This document shows, piece by piece, positions 26,401 through 35,347 of a DNA stretch of 64,000 bases (position 1 is its first letter; each line of letters begins with the position of its first letter). The DNA comes from an uncultured Flavobacteriales bacterium (GTDB lineage Bacteria > Bacteroidota > Bacteroidia > Flavobacteriales_E > Vicingaceae). Under the pieces are notes generated by a model. It made no database searches, was not told the DNA's origin, and saw nothing but the letters and a program-made list of their open reading frames with translations. A program made the translations under genes and the position numbers. The stretch is taken from the NCBI GenBank assembly GCA_937901255.1, contig CALCHN010000064.1, forward strand, positions 1-64,000, written 5' to 3'.

Positions 26401-27825
26401 ATGGAAGAAAACTTTGATTCATATAATGATGATGCAGATTATGCAGCGTCTATTAATCGATTTGAGCAAATGCTCAACGAAAATCATCACTACTTTTTTG
26501 ATGTGGAAGAGTTTGAAGATTTGATTAGCTATTATATGGAGATGAATGAAAATGAAAAAGCTAAAAAAGCCATTGACATCTCTTTAGAACAACACCCCGG
26601 CTCTTCATCACTTAAAATAAAATATGCCGAATATTTAGCCTCCATACATAAACCTAATAAAGCCTTAGAAATTCTAAATGCTATTGAAATTCTAGAGCCT
26701 TTCAATCCTGAAAACCAAATTATTAAAGGTAGTATTTACAGTCAGATAAGACAACACAACAAAGCCATTGATGCTTACAACAAAGCATTAAAACTTACCA
26801 GCGATAAAGCCGACCAAATTTCAATAAAAATGCAAATAGCATTTGAATATGAAAACTTATTACAATTGGATAAAGCCATTGCTATATTTAAGGAAGTGCT
26901 AAAAGAAAACCCTGCTAACGAAACTGTTTTGTACGATATTACTTTCTGCTACAATATGAACGACAGAGCAGAAAGCAGTATTGAGTTTTTAACCGCCTTT
27001 TTAGATGATAATCCCTACAGCTATGTTGGTTGGTATAACTTAGGTATTTGCTATCACTCAGCAGAATTATACGAAAAAGCTATTGATGCTCAGGAGTATG
27101 TAATTGCTATAAAAGAAGACTTTATTTCTGCTTATTTAAACAAAGCTGATGCACTTTCTTCATTAGAAAGATATGATGAAGCCATAGCAACTTACAAAGA
27201 AACTTTTGCATTTGAAGAACCTAATGCCGACATGTTTTATTTTATTGGCGAATGTTACGAAAACAACCTTCAATATGATGAAGCGCTAGAATATTTTAAA
27301 AAAGCAACTCAGCTAGATGCCATGCACTCTGATGCTTGGGCAGGAATGGCCTATGTTTTTAATGAACTAGGAAAAACAGATTCAGCTATATTCTTTATTC
27401 AAAAAGCAATTGAAATAGAACCAGAACATCCTGACTTTTTACTTATTTATGCCGATATCTTAAAAGATATTGAAGCTTACGAAGAAGCAATAGAACTTTA
27501 CCAAAAAATTATTAAAATAGACCCTGAAAACAATACTTCTTGGGTAGATTTGGCTGATGCTTATTTTGAACTCGGACAAATTGATGAAGCTCTAAAGACC
27601 ATTGTTAAAGGCATAGAAACACACCCTGATAGTGGTTTGCTTAAAGTTCGTTTGGTAGCTTTCTATCTAGAAATTGACAAACTTCCAGAAGCAACCAGTC
27701 AGCTTGTAGAATTATTAAATATGGATAAGCAATTAGCAAAGGCGTTAATTACGTTTTATCCAGCAGTATTGGATTATCCAAGCTTATTAGAAATCATAGA
27801 AAATTATAACGATAATGAATTTTGA
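26401..27825 (+). CDS. cytoplasmic TPR-repeat protein
   Basis: This 474-residue protein has no signal peptide. It is built of about twelve tandem tetratricopeptide repeats from residue 60 to the C-terminus, after an acidic N-terminal stretch rich in Asn and Asp. Its 3' end overlaps the comA-like gene by 11 nt, which indicates translational coupling. The same pairing of a TPR gene and a phosphosulfolactate synthase-like gene is, to my memory, common in Flavobacteriales. The partner protein is unknown. Confidence 0.85.
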   Translation: MEENFDSYNDDADYAASINRFEQMLNENHHYFFDVEEFEDLISYYMEMNENEKAKKAIDISLEQHPGSSSLKIKYAEYLASIHKPNKALEILNAIEILEPFNPENQIIKGSIYSQIRQHNKAIDAYNKALKLTSDKADQISIKMQIAFEYENLLQLDKAIAIFKEVLKENPANETVLYDITFCYNMNDRAESSIEFLTAFLDDNPYSYVGWYNLGICYHSAELYEKAIDAQEYVIAIKEDFISAYLNKADALSSLERYDEAIATYKETFAFEEPNADMFYFIGECYENNLQYDEALEYFKKATQLDAMHSDAWAGMAYVFNELGKTDSAIFFIQKAIEIEPEHPDFLLIYADILKDIEAYEEAIELYQKIIKIDPENNTSWVDLADAYFELGQIDEALKTIVKGIETHPDSGLLKVRLVAFYLEIDKLPEATSQLVELLNMDKQLAKALITFYPAVLDYPSLLEIIENYNDNEF

Positions 27826-28597
27826 CTTACCAAACATTCCAGAAAGAGACCAAAAACCAAGAAATAATGGGTTAACCATGATGATGGATAAAGGTCTGAG
27901 CTGGCGACAAGCAGAAAATTTTGTAGATGCCAATGCTCATCTTACAGATTTAGTAAAATTAGGCTTTGGGACTTCTTATGTAACCAAAGATTTTCAAAGA
28001 AAAATTGATATTTATAAAGCGGGAAACCTAAATGTTTACTTGGGCGGAACTCTTTTCGAAGCATTTGTGGTAAGAGGTATGTTTGATGATTACCGAAGAT
28101 TGTTGGATAAGTTTAAGATTGATACTTGCGAAGTTTCTGATGGTTCTATCGTTCTTCCTAATGAGAAAAAATGTGAGTACATTGCTACCCTATCAAAAGA
28201 CTATAGAGTTTTATCTGAAGTAGGTTCTAAAGAAGCTGGAATTTTTATTAGTCCAGCCAAATGGATTTCTATGATGAAAGATGAATTAGATGCCGGAGCA
28301 TGGAAAGTTATTGCTGAAGCCAGAGAAAGTGGTACTGTTGGGATTTACCGACCAAATGGAACGGCTCATGTTGCTTTGGTAAATAAAATTATTGCTAAAG
28401 TAAAATTAGAAAATATTCTTTGGGAAGCTCCCCTTAAAAATCAGCAAGTTTGGTTTATAAAGCAATTTGGAGCAAATGTAAACTTAGGAAATATTTCTCC
28501 CAACGAAGTAATTGCTTTAGAATGTCTTAGACTAGGATTAAGAGGAGATACTTTCTTCGAAAATCTTCCGGAAGAAATTACTTCAGCATTTCATTAA
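27815..28597 (+). CDS. comA: phosphosulfolactate synthase-like protein (ComA family)
   Basis: This 260-residue TIM barrel matches the family that adds sulfite to phosphoenolpyruvate to give phosphosulfolactate, first known from coenzyme M synthesis in archaea. Family segments visible are the Asp/Lys-rich region NNGLTMMMDKGLSWRQAENF near residue 17, KLGFGTSYVTKDF near 48, EVSDGSI near 107, and LRLGLRGDTF near 236. Bacteroidota do not make coenzyme M. Sulfolactate or sulfonolipid-related chemistry has been proposed, but nothing in the window settles this. It overlaps the upstream TPR gene by 11 nt. Confidence 0.85.
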   Translation: MNFDLPNIPERDQKPRNNGLTMMMDKGLSWRQAENFVDANAHLTDLVKLGFGTSYVTKDFQRKIDIYKAGNLNVYLGGTLFEAFVVRGMFDDYRRLLDKFKIDTCEVSDGSIVLPNEKKCEYIATLSKDYRVLSEVGSKEAGIFISPAKWISMMKDELDAGAWKVIAEARESGTVGIYRPNGTAHVALVNKIIAKVKLENILWEAPLKNQQVWFIKQFGANVNLGNISPNEVIALECLRLGLRGDTFFENLPEEITSAFH

Positions 28598-28630
28598 TAA
28601 GCTATTACTTAATTTTAGACTTTTTACATT

Positions 28631-28930
28631 ATGAATGAAATAGCCCCTTTAGAACTAAAAAAAATGATAGAGGAAAATGCTAATATTCAAATTATTGATA
28701 TTAGAGATGATTATGTTTTCGAAGATTTTAATCTAGGGGGAACAAACATTCCCTTAGAAAATGTAATCAATAACAAAGCACAGTTTGAAAATGATAAAAA
28801 AACTGTTTTTATCTGTAACTCAGGAAAAAGATCTTCTGCCATTGTGCGTACATTAACAGTAAAACATCAACTTCCAAACATATACTCTTTAAAAGGTGGT
28901 ATTGAAGCTTATGTTGAAGAATGTTTATAA
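28631..28930 (+). CDS. single-domain rhodanese-like protein
   Basis: This 99-residue cytoplasmic protein is one rhodanese domain with active-site Cys62 in the loop CNSGKRSS, which is the length typical of sulfurtransferases, and a characteristic IIDIRDDYVF segment near residues 21-30. It could act as a sulfur carrier or a persulfide-handling protein. It starts 33 nt after the ComA-like gene, so a link to sulfur metabolism is tempting. No donor or acceptor is encoded next to it. Confidence 0.85.
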   Translation: MNEIAPLELKKMIEENANIQIIDIRDDYVFEDFNLGGTNIPLENVINNKAQFENDKKTVFICNSGKRSSAIVRTLTVKHQLPNIYSLKGGIEAYVEECL

Positions 28931-28984
28931 TAGGCATTAGGGATTAGTAACCTTAAACCTCAAACCTCAAACCCCAAACTCTAA

Positions 28985-29905
28985 ATGAATAACAAACGAA
29001 CAATAAAAGATTACATTTTTATTGCATTAAAAGGCATAGCCATGGGAGCAGCAGATGTTGTTCCTGGTGTTTCTGGTGGAACTATTGCTTTTATTTCGGG
29101 AATTTATGAAGAATTGCTGGAAACTATTAGCAGCTTTAATTTACAAGCGTTAAAAGTGTTAACCAAAGAAGGCATTAAACCTTTCTGGAAACACATCAAC
29201 GGAAGTTTTATTGCAACATTATTACTTGGAATTGCTGTCAGCATAATTTCTTTGGCAAAACTGATTACCTATTTGCTTCATGCTCATCCTGTATTGCTTT
29301 GGGGCTTCTTTTTTGGGCTAATAGTTGCCAGCGTATTTTTGGTAGGAAAAAAAGTAGTAGAGTGGCAGTTATCACGTGTTTTAGCCGTAATTGTAGGAAC
29401 AGTAATTGCGTTTACTATAACCATTTTAAATCCTATGGAAAATCCTGATACACATTGGTTTGTATTTGTTTCAGGGGCAGTTGCCATTTGTGCTATGATT
29501 TTACCCGGAATTTCAGGGAGTTTTATTTTGCTGTTACTGGGTTCTTATGAGTTGATTCTTTCTTCTATTAAAGATTTTAAAATTACCACCATACTTACTT
29601 TTATTGTTGGTTGTGTGGTTGGTTTACTATCTTTCTCCAAATTTTTAAATTGGTTATTTAAAAAATACCACGATGTTACTGTTGCCGCTTTAACAGGCTT
29701 TTTAATTGGTTCATTAAATAAAGTTTGGCCTTGGAAAGAAGTGTTATCCACCAGAGAAAATTCTAAAGGTGAAATTGTTCCGTTTATAGAAACTAATGTT
29801 TTACCCAACCAATTTCATGAAGAACCGCAAACAATGGGTGTAATCATACTAGCTATTATTGGCTTTGTTTTAATTTTTGGATTAGAGAAGCTGGCTAAAA
29901 AATAA
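28985..29905 (+). CDS. DUF368 membrane protein
   Basis: This 306-residue polytopic membrane protein has about eight hydrophobic segments. The family signature GAADVVPGVSGGTIAFISGIY lies near residues 20-40 and a second copy-like GMILPGISGSFILLLLGSY near 163-180, suggesting an inverted-repeat transporter fold. DUF368 proteins have been linked to undecaprenyl-phosphate recycling in recent work. That function is from family knowledge, not from this sequence. It follows the rhodanese gene by 54 nt. Confidence 0.88.
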   Translation: MNNKRTIKDYIFIALKGIAMGAADVVPGVSGGTIAFISGIYEELLETISSFNLQALKVLTKEGIKPFWKHINGSFIATLLLGIAVSIISLAKLITYLLHAHPVLLWGFFFGLIVASVFLVGKKVVEWQLSRVLAVIVGTVIAFTITILNPMENPDTHWFVFVSGAVAICAMILPGISGSFILLLLGSYELILSSIKDFKITTILTFIVGCVVGLLSFSKFLNWLFKKYHDVTVAALTGFLIGSLNKVWPWKEVLSTRENSKGEIVPFIETNVLPNQFHEEPQTMGVIILAIIGFVLIFGLEKLAKK

Positions 29906-29975
29906 AAGCCCCCTAAATCCCCCGAAGGGGGACTTGCCAACCCACAAAGCCAATTAGAACTATCATTCTAAACAC
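29906..29975. repeat. dispersed GC-rich intergenic repeat, copy b
   Basis: CCCCCTAAATCCCCCGAAGG followed by GGGACTTGCCAACCCACAAAGCC-type sequence and a tail resembling AGAACTATCATTCTAAAC. It begins directly at the end of the DUF368 gene. The central CCCCC/GGGGG forms a hairpin. It is clearly related to 37455-37512 over about 60 nt. Confidence 0.65.
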
Positions 29976-30094
29976 TTTCTTGCTCTTTCGAAAATCTTTC
30001 AGAAAGTTCTTAAAAATAAGACTGCAAGGGTTTTACTTAGTTTTCAATACGATTTTAAACCTTATCCGTAATTTTACCAAAAACAATTTAACTT

Positions 30095-31651
30095 ATGCTA
30101 AAAAACGCTTATCTTTTAATTGCTTCTTCCCTCATCGGAATTAGTACGCTTTTTGCTCAACAAGATTCCATTGCTATAAAATATGCCGCTACCATTACTG
30201 AAGCTGACCTCAGCAAACATTTACACATCATCGCTTCTGATGAATATGGCGGACGAGAAACCGGTAAAGAAAGCCTTACCAAAGCCGCTACTTACATTAG
30301 CAATTTTTATAAAGAAATTGGTATTCCTCCAATAAAAGACATCAATTATTACCAAACCTACAAAGTGGGGCTACAAGAAGCTTCGGGTGTTTCAATAAGT
30401 GTAAACAATACTTCTTTTACGCAACATCAAGATTTTTATTCTTTCCCTAGTTACCTCGAAAACAAACAGCTTAACGCTGAAGTAGTTTTTGTAGGCTATG
30501 GCTATGATGTAGCAGATTATTCAGATTATGCAAATATAGATGTTGCCAACAAAATTGTACTCATTTTGAATGGTGAACCAAAAGATAAAAATGGAAAAAC
30601 CTTATCGGAAAACATTCCTAAAAACACCGTCAAAGGGAGAACCCGTATTAATCCTAAAGTTACTACCGCACAAGAAAAAGGAGCATTGGCTGTTTTTATG
30701 GTAAATGAACAAGCTACTGAAACCATTAAAACCTACCAACATTATTTGGAAAGCGAAAAACTCAAAGTACTTGAAAACAATGATGCACCTTATGATTTTC
30801 CATTGTTCTACATTTCATTGGAAATGGCTGACCAACTTTTAAATCAGTCGGTGAAGGCTTTACAAGAAAAAATGGCAAAAAAGGCAGCTCCTATGTCATT
30901 CCAAAGTAAATCGAAAGTTACCATTAACATCGATAAAAAAACTAATATTTCGGATGCTCATAATGTGTTGGCTTATATTGAAGGAAGCGATTTAAAAGAA
31001 GAATTAATTGTTTTAACCGCTCATTACGATCATATTGGAGAACACGAAGGTAAAGTTTTTAATGGTGCCGATGATGATGGCTCCGGAACTGTTGCCATCA
31101 TGGAAATTGCCGAAGCGTTTATAAAAGCTAAAAAAGAAGGTAACGGCCCCAGAAGAAGTATTTTGATAATGAATGTTTCCGGAGAGGAAAAAGGCTTGTT
31201 GGGTTCTAAATTCTATGCCGATTATCCTGTTTTTCCTTTAGAAAATACCGTTGCCAACCTCAATATTGATATGATAGGAAGACTGGATGAAAAACATGCC
31301 GACAATGAAAATTACATCTACATTATTGGTTCTAATATGCTAAGTGATGAACTACACGAAGTTAATGAGTACGCCAACACCACCTACACACAGCTAGAAT
31401 TAGATTATGAATTTAATAAAAAAGACGATCCTAACCGCTATTATTACCGTTCCGACCATTACAACTTTGCTAAAAACAATGTGCCAATAATATTTTATTT
31501 TAACGGAGTACACGAAGATTACCACAAAGAAACCGATACGGTGGATAAAATTATTTTTTCTAAAATGGAAAAAATTACCCGATTGGTATTTCATACCGCT
31601 TGGGAATTGGCGAATAGAGATAAAAGAATTGTCGTAAACAAGGCGGAATAA
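30095..31651 (+). CDS. exported M28 family zinc peptidase
   Basis: This 518-residue protein starts with a signal peptide (MLKNAYLLIASSLIGISTLFAQ) and belongs to the M28 family of dizinc amino- or carboxypeptidases. Candidate zinc ligands and catalytic residues are H310 (AHYDH), D326-328 (GADDDGSG), E364/E365 (SGEEKG), D392 (NIDMIG) and H455 (RSDHYNF). A region about 110-250 looks like a PA insertion domain. It is likely periplasmic or cell-surface and involved in peptide turnover. It is followed 5 nt later by pabA/trpG. Confidence 0.9.
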   Translation: MLKNAYLLIASSLIGISTLFAQQDSIAIKYAATITEADLSKHLHIIASDEYGGRETGKESLTKAATYISNFYKEIGIPPIKDINYYQTYKVGLQEASGVSISVNNTSFTQHQDFYSFPSYLENKQLNAEVVFVGYGYDVADYSDYANIDVANKIVLILNGEPKDKNGKTLSENIPKNTVKGRTRINPKVTTAQEKGALAVFMVNEQATETIKTYQHYLESEKLKVLENNDAPYDFPLFYISLEMADQLLNQSVKALQEKMAKKAAPMSFQSKSKVTINIDKKTNISDAHNVLAYIEGSDLKEELIVLTAHYDHIGEHEGKVFNGADDDGSGTVAIMEIAEAFIKAKKEGNGPRRSILIMNVSGEEKGLLGSKFYADYPVFPLENTVANLNIDMIGRLDEKHADNENYIYIIGSNMLSDELHEVNEYANTTYTQLELDYEFNKKDDPNRYYYRSDHYNFAKNNVPIIFYFNGVHEDYHKETDTVDKIIFSKMEKITRLVFHTAWELANRDKRIVVNKAE

Positions 31652-31656
31652 TAACA

Positions 31657-32223
31657 ATGGAGAAAGTTTTAGTACTCGATAATTACGATTCTTTTACCTA
31701 CAATTTGGTGCATTATATTGAAGCGTTAAACTTTGAAGTAGATGTTTTTAGAAACGATGAAATTTCCATTGAAGCTGTTGGTGCTTACAACATAATTATT
31801 CTCTCTCCCGGACCGGGATTGCCAAAAGATGCAGGGATTTTATTAGATGTAATAAAAACTTACGCTCCAACAAAAAAAATATTAGGTGTTTGTTTAGGTA
31901 TGCAAGCCATAGCAGAAGTTTTTGGCGGCAAATTAGAAAACCTAAGCCATGTTTTTCATGGTGTGGCTAGTCAATTAAAAGTTATTGATACTATCGACCA
32001 ACTTTTTGAAAACTTACCGCAACAATTTGAAGTAGGCAGGTACCACAGTTGGGTAGTTGCTCAAAACAGCTTTCCAACAGATTTAATTATTACCGCTGTA
32101 GAAGAAAACAAGCAAATTATGGCAATACGACATAGCACCTATAACTTATATGGTGTTCAATTCCATCCAGAATCTATTCTTACCCAATATGGCAAAGAAA
32201 TAATTGCTAATTTTTTGAAATAG
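31657..32223 (+). CDS. pabA: class I glutamine amidotransferase, anthranilate/aminodeoxychorismate synthase component II
   Basis: This 188-residue subunit releases ammonia from glutamine for chorismate amination. The catalytic triad is C79 (GVCLGMQ), H170 and E172 (VQFHPES), with N-terminal LDNYDSFTYNL. TrpG and PabA cannot be separated by sequence alone, and in many Bacteroidota one subunit serves both pathways. Neither trpE/pabB nor other trp genes are adjacent, so the generic folate/tryptophan role is assumed. It starts 5 nt after the M28 gene. Confidence 0.88.
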   Translation: MEKVLVLDNYDSFTYNLVHYIEALNFEVDVFRNDEISIEAVGAYNIIILSPGPGLPKDAGILLDVIKTYAPTKKILGVCLGMQAIAEVFGGKLENLSHVFHGVASQLKVIDTIDQLFENLPQQFEVGRYHSWVVAQNSFPTDLIITAVEENKQIMAIRHSTYNLYGVQFHPESILTQYGKEIIANFLK

Positions 32224-32241
32224 TTCCAAGCAAATGATTGA
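32223..32241. repeat. island repeat, copy 1
   Basis: GTTCCAAGCAAATGATTGA, sitting on the pabA stop codon and 12 nt from the stop of the first island lipoprotein gene. Three more copies lie at 32880, 33412 and 35348. Confidence 0.6.
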
Positions 32242-32252
32242 TATAGATGGGC

Positions 32253-32774
32253 TTAGTTTTTTATTTTTTCCGTTTTTTCAAGTTTCCCTTTATCGTTATA
32301 CCATTCAATAGAATCAAGCTTTCCCACGAGATTATAATATTTCCATTCGCCAACTTGCTTAAAGTCTGTCCATTGTCCTGTAGATTTTATTTGCCCATTC
32401 TGGTAATATTCTATTACTGGTCCGTCTATTTTACCTGGAGGAAAGTTATGCTTTACCCTTAGCTGTCCGTTAGGGAAATATTCTTCAACAAAAATTCTTG
32501 TGTCATTCGTGAATTGAGAAACGGCAACAATATTTCCTAAGGAGTCTGTCATAATTCTACTTTCAATCGAATCTTTCAGATAATATTCAATTTTCCAAAA
32601 ATCTTCTCGCATCGGATTTTCTGTAATCGTTGAATCGAAATCAGTACGGATATTTTTGACTAATTGCTCATCATACTTTATTATTTCTATTGTTGATTTT
32701 TCATAATCACTTACACAACCAAAAAGCAATAGGGCAAACGTCAGTATGAATATTGATTTTTTCATTTTTTTCAT
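32253..32774 (-). CDS. lipoprotein with YwqK/MORN-like repeats
   Basis: The likely start is the ATG at 32774, giving a lipoprotein signal that ends in LLLFGC. A longer frame to a Met at 32801 is less likely because lipobox spacing fits the shorter form. The C-terminal half has MORN/YwqK-like repeats (YFPNGQLRVKHNF, YYQNGQIKSTGQW, YNDKGKLEK). Such proteins are often annotated as toxin-antitoxin antitoxin components, but that assignment is weak. No toxin is adjacent. It is the first of several accessory genes on the minus strand downstream of pabA. Confidence 0.7.
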   Translation of the reverse strand: MKKMKKSIFILTFALLLFGCVSDYEKSTIEIIKYDEQLVKNIRTDFDSTITENPMREDFWKIEYYLKDSIESRIMTDSLGNIVAVSQFTNDTRIFVEEYFPNGQLRVKHNFPPGKIDGPVIEYYQNGQIKSTGQWTDFKQVGEWKYYNLVGKLDSIEWYNDKGKLEKTEKIKN

Positions 32775-32826
32775 TAAGCACAACATCCGAGTAAAGAACA
32801 CTAATGTTCTTTACTCACACTATATC

Positions 32827-32898
32827 TTTACCCCAAATATAACCATATCTATTTAAATGGTAATGTTTTTTTACATAGAGTTCCAAGCGGATGTTTGA
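32827..32898 (-). repeat. island repeat, copy 2 with promoter-like box
   Basis: It contains GTTCCAAGCGGATGTTTGA at 32880-32898 and, 45 nt to the left, CAAATATA (32834-32841), which on the minus strand is a TATATTTG -7 element. It lies between two minus-strand lipoprotein genes and is near-identical over about 70 nt to 33361-33430. Confidence 0.65.
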
Positions 32899-32910
32899 CA
32901 TATGGGGGTA

Positions 32911-33348
32911 TTAATTTTTATTCAATTCTCTTTGTAGTTCATTTAATTTATTTCTTCTCCTTAAAATTTCTGTAAAAATTTCATTTTCTTCTTCCCTTAA
33001 ATTCTCTATTTGATTCCAGCATTTTTCTACATCATCAACAAGTCCCAATTTACCACAACTTTCTTTTATTTTTTTCAACTTTTTAAAAGCAGGTTTAACA
33101 ATTGAATCATGGTATAGCTCTGACTTTGCAAAGGGAGTTCCTTCATTAATGTAAAAATAAAAATCTTTCTCTCTTAATTTTAACCCTTCATTTTCTAACT
33201 CAAGACACTCTATTAATCCTTTCCAATATATCTCAAAACATTCGCAATTTTCTACCTTTAAACTATCTACGTTAACATCTAAAACAGATTCATCCGTACA
33301 ACTAATGCTAACAATTAAAATAGAAGATATTAAAATAAGTTTTTTCAC
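32911..33348 (-). CDS. lipoprotein, function unknown
   Basis: The 145-residue precursor has a lipobox (SISC, Cys17). The mature part is mostly charged helices and contains Cys in CECFEIYWKGLIECLELENE and two more Cys further on. A second helix near the C-terminus is EENEIFTEILRRRNKLNEL, possibly coiled coil. I recognise no family. It sits between two copies of the island repeat, in the same orientation as its neighbours. Confidence 0.65.
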   Translation of the reverse strand: MKKLILISSILIVSISCTDESVLDVNVDSLKVENCECFEIYWKGLIECLELENEGLKLREKDFYFYINEGTPFAKSELYHDSIVKPAFKKLKKIKESCGKLGLVDDVEKCWNQIENLREEENEIFTEILRRRNKLNELQRELNKN

Positions 33349-33360
33349 TTAACCATTTCT

Positions 33361-33430
33361 TTTACCCCAAATATAAACATATCTATTTAAATTGTATTTT
33401 TTTACCATAGTGTTCCAAGCGGATGTTTGA
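33361..33430 (-). repeat. island repeat, copy 3 with promoter-like box
   Basis: It contains GTTCCAAGCGGATGTTTGA at 33412-33430 and the minus-strand TATATTTG box at 33368-33375, in the same arrangement as copy 2. It lies between the 32911 lipoprotein gene and the YD-repeat protein gene. Confidence 0.65.
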
Positions 33431-33446
33431 AATAGAGGAGATGATT

Positions 33447-34463
33447 TTAGCCACCATTTTTATTATAAAAAAAATTAAACTCTATTGAATTAGATGAGTT
33501 ATTAAAAGTTTCTATTTGTTTTATAACTCTACCTATGTTGTCATAGTAAAATTTGTTAGTGGTTAACCAATCTTCACCATCATTATTTGTTGCTTTTTTA
33601 ATTTTATTAATCGCATTACCCTTAGAATTGTATTTAATAGTCATTTCCAAATAAGGATAGGATGATTTACTATTAGTAATAATTAGAGAATCGTGATAAT
33701 ATTTATAAAATAATTCATAATTCCAGACCGAATTTGAATCTACTGGGTAACCATTCATTGAATGTACGGTATGAGTTTCAATAATAAGCCTATTCAAAGA
33801 ATCGTATTTAAAGGTGTGCGTAAATTCTGAATTATTTACTGAATTTACTCCAAAATTAAAATTATCAGGTATTACAGAATATTGCCTCATTAAATTATTA
33901 TTCAATGGGTCGTATTCATATTTTACCCCACCTGTATATATCCAGTCCCATTGCTCTGTATATTCATCAAGTATTATTGATACTACTGAATCTTGTGTCT
34001 CTAGAACATTAGGCAGTCTATTTCTCCTTCCAGAGTAATTTTCTATAAAAGAAACACTATCAAAAGAATTATATTGATATAATGAGATGTGTACTTCATT
34101 TAATTCATATTTGCTTTTGTAATTTGATTGTAAATAAGTTATCACCTTAGATATCCTCCCAATACTATCGTATGAATAAATGGTAGTTCCATCAGCTCTA
34201 TCTCTAAAATTGATGTAACTATTATAACTATAGTATCGTTCTTCTATTATTCTGTCGTTTTTATCATAATTGCAAGAATATACAGTATCAAGAATTATTT
34301 GTTTATCTCTATTAATATATTCCGAAGTAATGTAGTGGTCATTAAAGTGCTTGAAAGTGAAATGTTGAAAATATTTAAATTCTATATTGGGATTTTTAAC
34401 AGTTTGAGTCCAACTAAACAGTTGAGAAAAAACTAAAATTAGTACGAATAAATACTTTTTCAT
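33447..34463 (-). CDS. exported protein with YD/RHS-like repeats
   Basis: This 338-residue protein has a signal peptide (MKKYLFVLILVFSQLFSWTQ). Repeats of the RHS/YD kind recur, for example YDSIGRISKVITYL, YDSLNRLIIETHTV and YDNIGRVIKQIETF. It lacks the long barrel and C-terminal toxin typical of large RHS proteins, so it is a short member of unknown role. It is the largest island gene on the minus strand. The 225 bp on its right, up to the ParE gene, hold no gene. Confidence 0.7.
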   Translation of the reverse strand: MKKYLFVLILVFSQLFSWTQTVKNPNIEFKYFQHFTFKHFNDHYITSEYINRDKQIILDTVYSCNYDKNDRIIEERYYSYNSYINFRDRADGTTIYSYDSIGRISKVITYLQSNYKSKYELNEVHISLYQYNSFDSVSFIENYSGRRNRLPNVLETQDSVVSIILDEYTEQWDWIYTGGVKYEYDPLNNNLMRQYSVIPDNFNFGVNSVNNSEFTHTFKYDSLNRLIIETHTVHSMNGYPVDSNSVWNYELFYKYYHDSLIITNSKSSYPYLEMTIKYNSKGNAINKIKKATNNDGEDWLTTNKFYYDNIGRVIKQIETFNNSSNSIEFNFFYNKNGG

Positions 34464-34688
34464 TTTATGATGACCAACATTTAAATAAAAATATGAGGCT
34501 CTTTATCTCCCCCCTCTCTATCTTTAGTCTGAAGCCAAGCTATCGTGTTTGCGACTAAAGATCAACTAACACCTTCCAAAAGTAAGAATTATTGACGGTT
34601 TAGTTTTTTATATTGTTGGCTTTTAGTTATTAAATCCACAGTTGCCAACACTTTTTGCCAACGCTACAAACTAGGGGAAGTGAGATTT

Positions 34689-34988
34689 TTATTCGCCAAG
34701 CCTGTTTTTTAAGTCCATACGTTCGTGCAAAATTCTGGTTATTTCAATAGGGTGATTATACCGTTTGCGATAAAAGACAATATGCCGATTCGTTTTTAAT
34801 CCAAAAAGGTCTTTTGTTATTCCCTCATAATTTTTTCCTAATTCGGGATTATTCGCAATGTCTTGGCAACTTTCCAAAAGTAAATTAAAATATTTATCAG
34901 CTTGTTGCTCAGACCACCTTTCAAGTGTGTACTCCCAAATTCCCGACAAATCTTCTACTGCTTTATTGGTCAGTTCATATTTAGCCAT
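34689..34988 (-). CDS. RelE/ParE family toxin
   Basis: This 99-residue protein has the ParE-like layout: N-terminal NKAVEDLSGIWEYTLERWSEQQADKYFNLL and C-terminal GLKTNRHIVFYRKR followed by ITRILHERMD. ParE toxins act on DNA gyrase, and RelE proteins on mRNA. This one looks ParE-like because of its partner. The start overlaps the antitoxin gene by 8 nt, so translation is coupled. It is the second gene of the pair. Confidence 0.85.
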   Translation of the reverse strand: MAKYELTNKAVEDLSGIWEYTLERWSEQQADKYFNLLLESCQDIANNPELGKNYEGITKDLFGLKTNRHIVFYRKRYNHPIEITRILHERMDLKNRLGE

Positions 34989-35229
34989 TCTTTTTACGTT
35001 TAGCTTTTAATTCCTGAAGTTGTTTTTCCGGATTAAAATCGTGAGCTATTCCGCTATCAATACCTTCTTGAATGGCATTTCTAAGGGCAATAACTTTACT
35101 TTCTTCGTTTTCCAAAAGTCGAAGTCCTGCACGAATTACTTCACTAACGTTTTTATATCGTCCAGCCGAAACTTGAGCTTGAACAAATTGGTCAAAATAG
35201 TTGCCAAGTGATATGGAAGTGTTTTTCAT
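34981..35229 (-). CDS. ParD-family antitoxin
   Basis: This 82-residue protein has a ribbon-helix-helix N-terminus (SISLGNYFDQFVQAQVSAGRYKNVSEVIRAGLRLLE). The basic, low-complexity C-terminus (KQLQELKAKRKKNG) is suited to wrapping the toxin. ParD proteins repress their own operon, and a palindrome lies 23 nt upstream of the ATG. It overlaps the toxin gene by 8 nt. Confidence 0.88.
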   Translation of the reverse strand: MKNTSISLGNYFDQFVQAQVSAGRYKNVSEVIRAGLRLLENEESKVIALRNAIQEGIDSGIAHDFNPEKQLQELKAKRKKNG

Positions 35230-35246
35230 TGTATTTGAGTTTTTAC

Positions 35247-35277
35247 CAAAGTTACCAATTTTTGGTAATTATTCCAA
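35247..35277 (-). promoter_or_regulatory. parDE promoter with embedded operator palindrome
   Basis: On the minus strand TTG (35275-35277), a 20-nt spacer and TAACTTTG (35247-35254) form a consensus promoter. A perfect palindrome TTACCAA-TTT-TTGGTAA occupies 35252-35268, inside the promoter. A repressor such as ParD bound there would block the polymerase. Confidence 0.65.
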
Positions 35278-35347
35278 ATTACACTAATTTTTACCAACAA
35301 CTGACAGTGCTTTTGAATTAAGAGAAAGGGTAGGAGTATTAATAATT

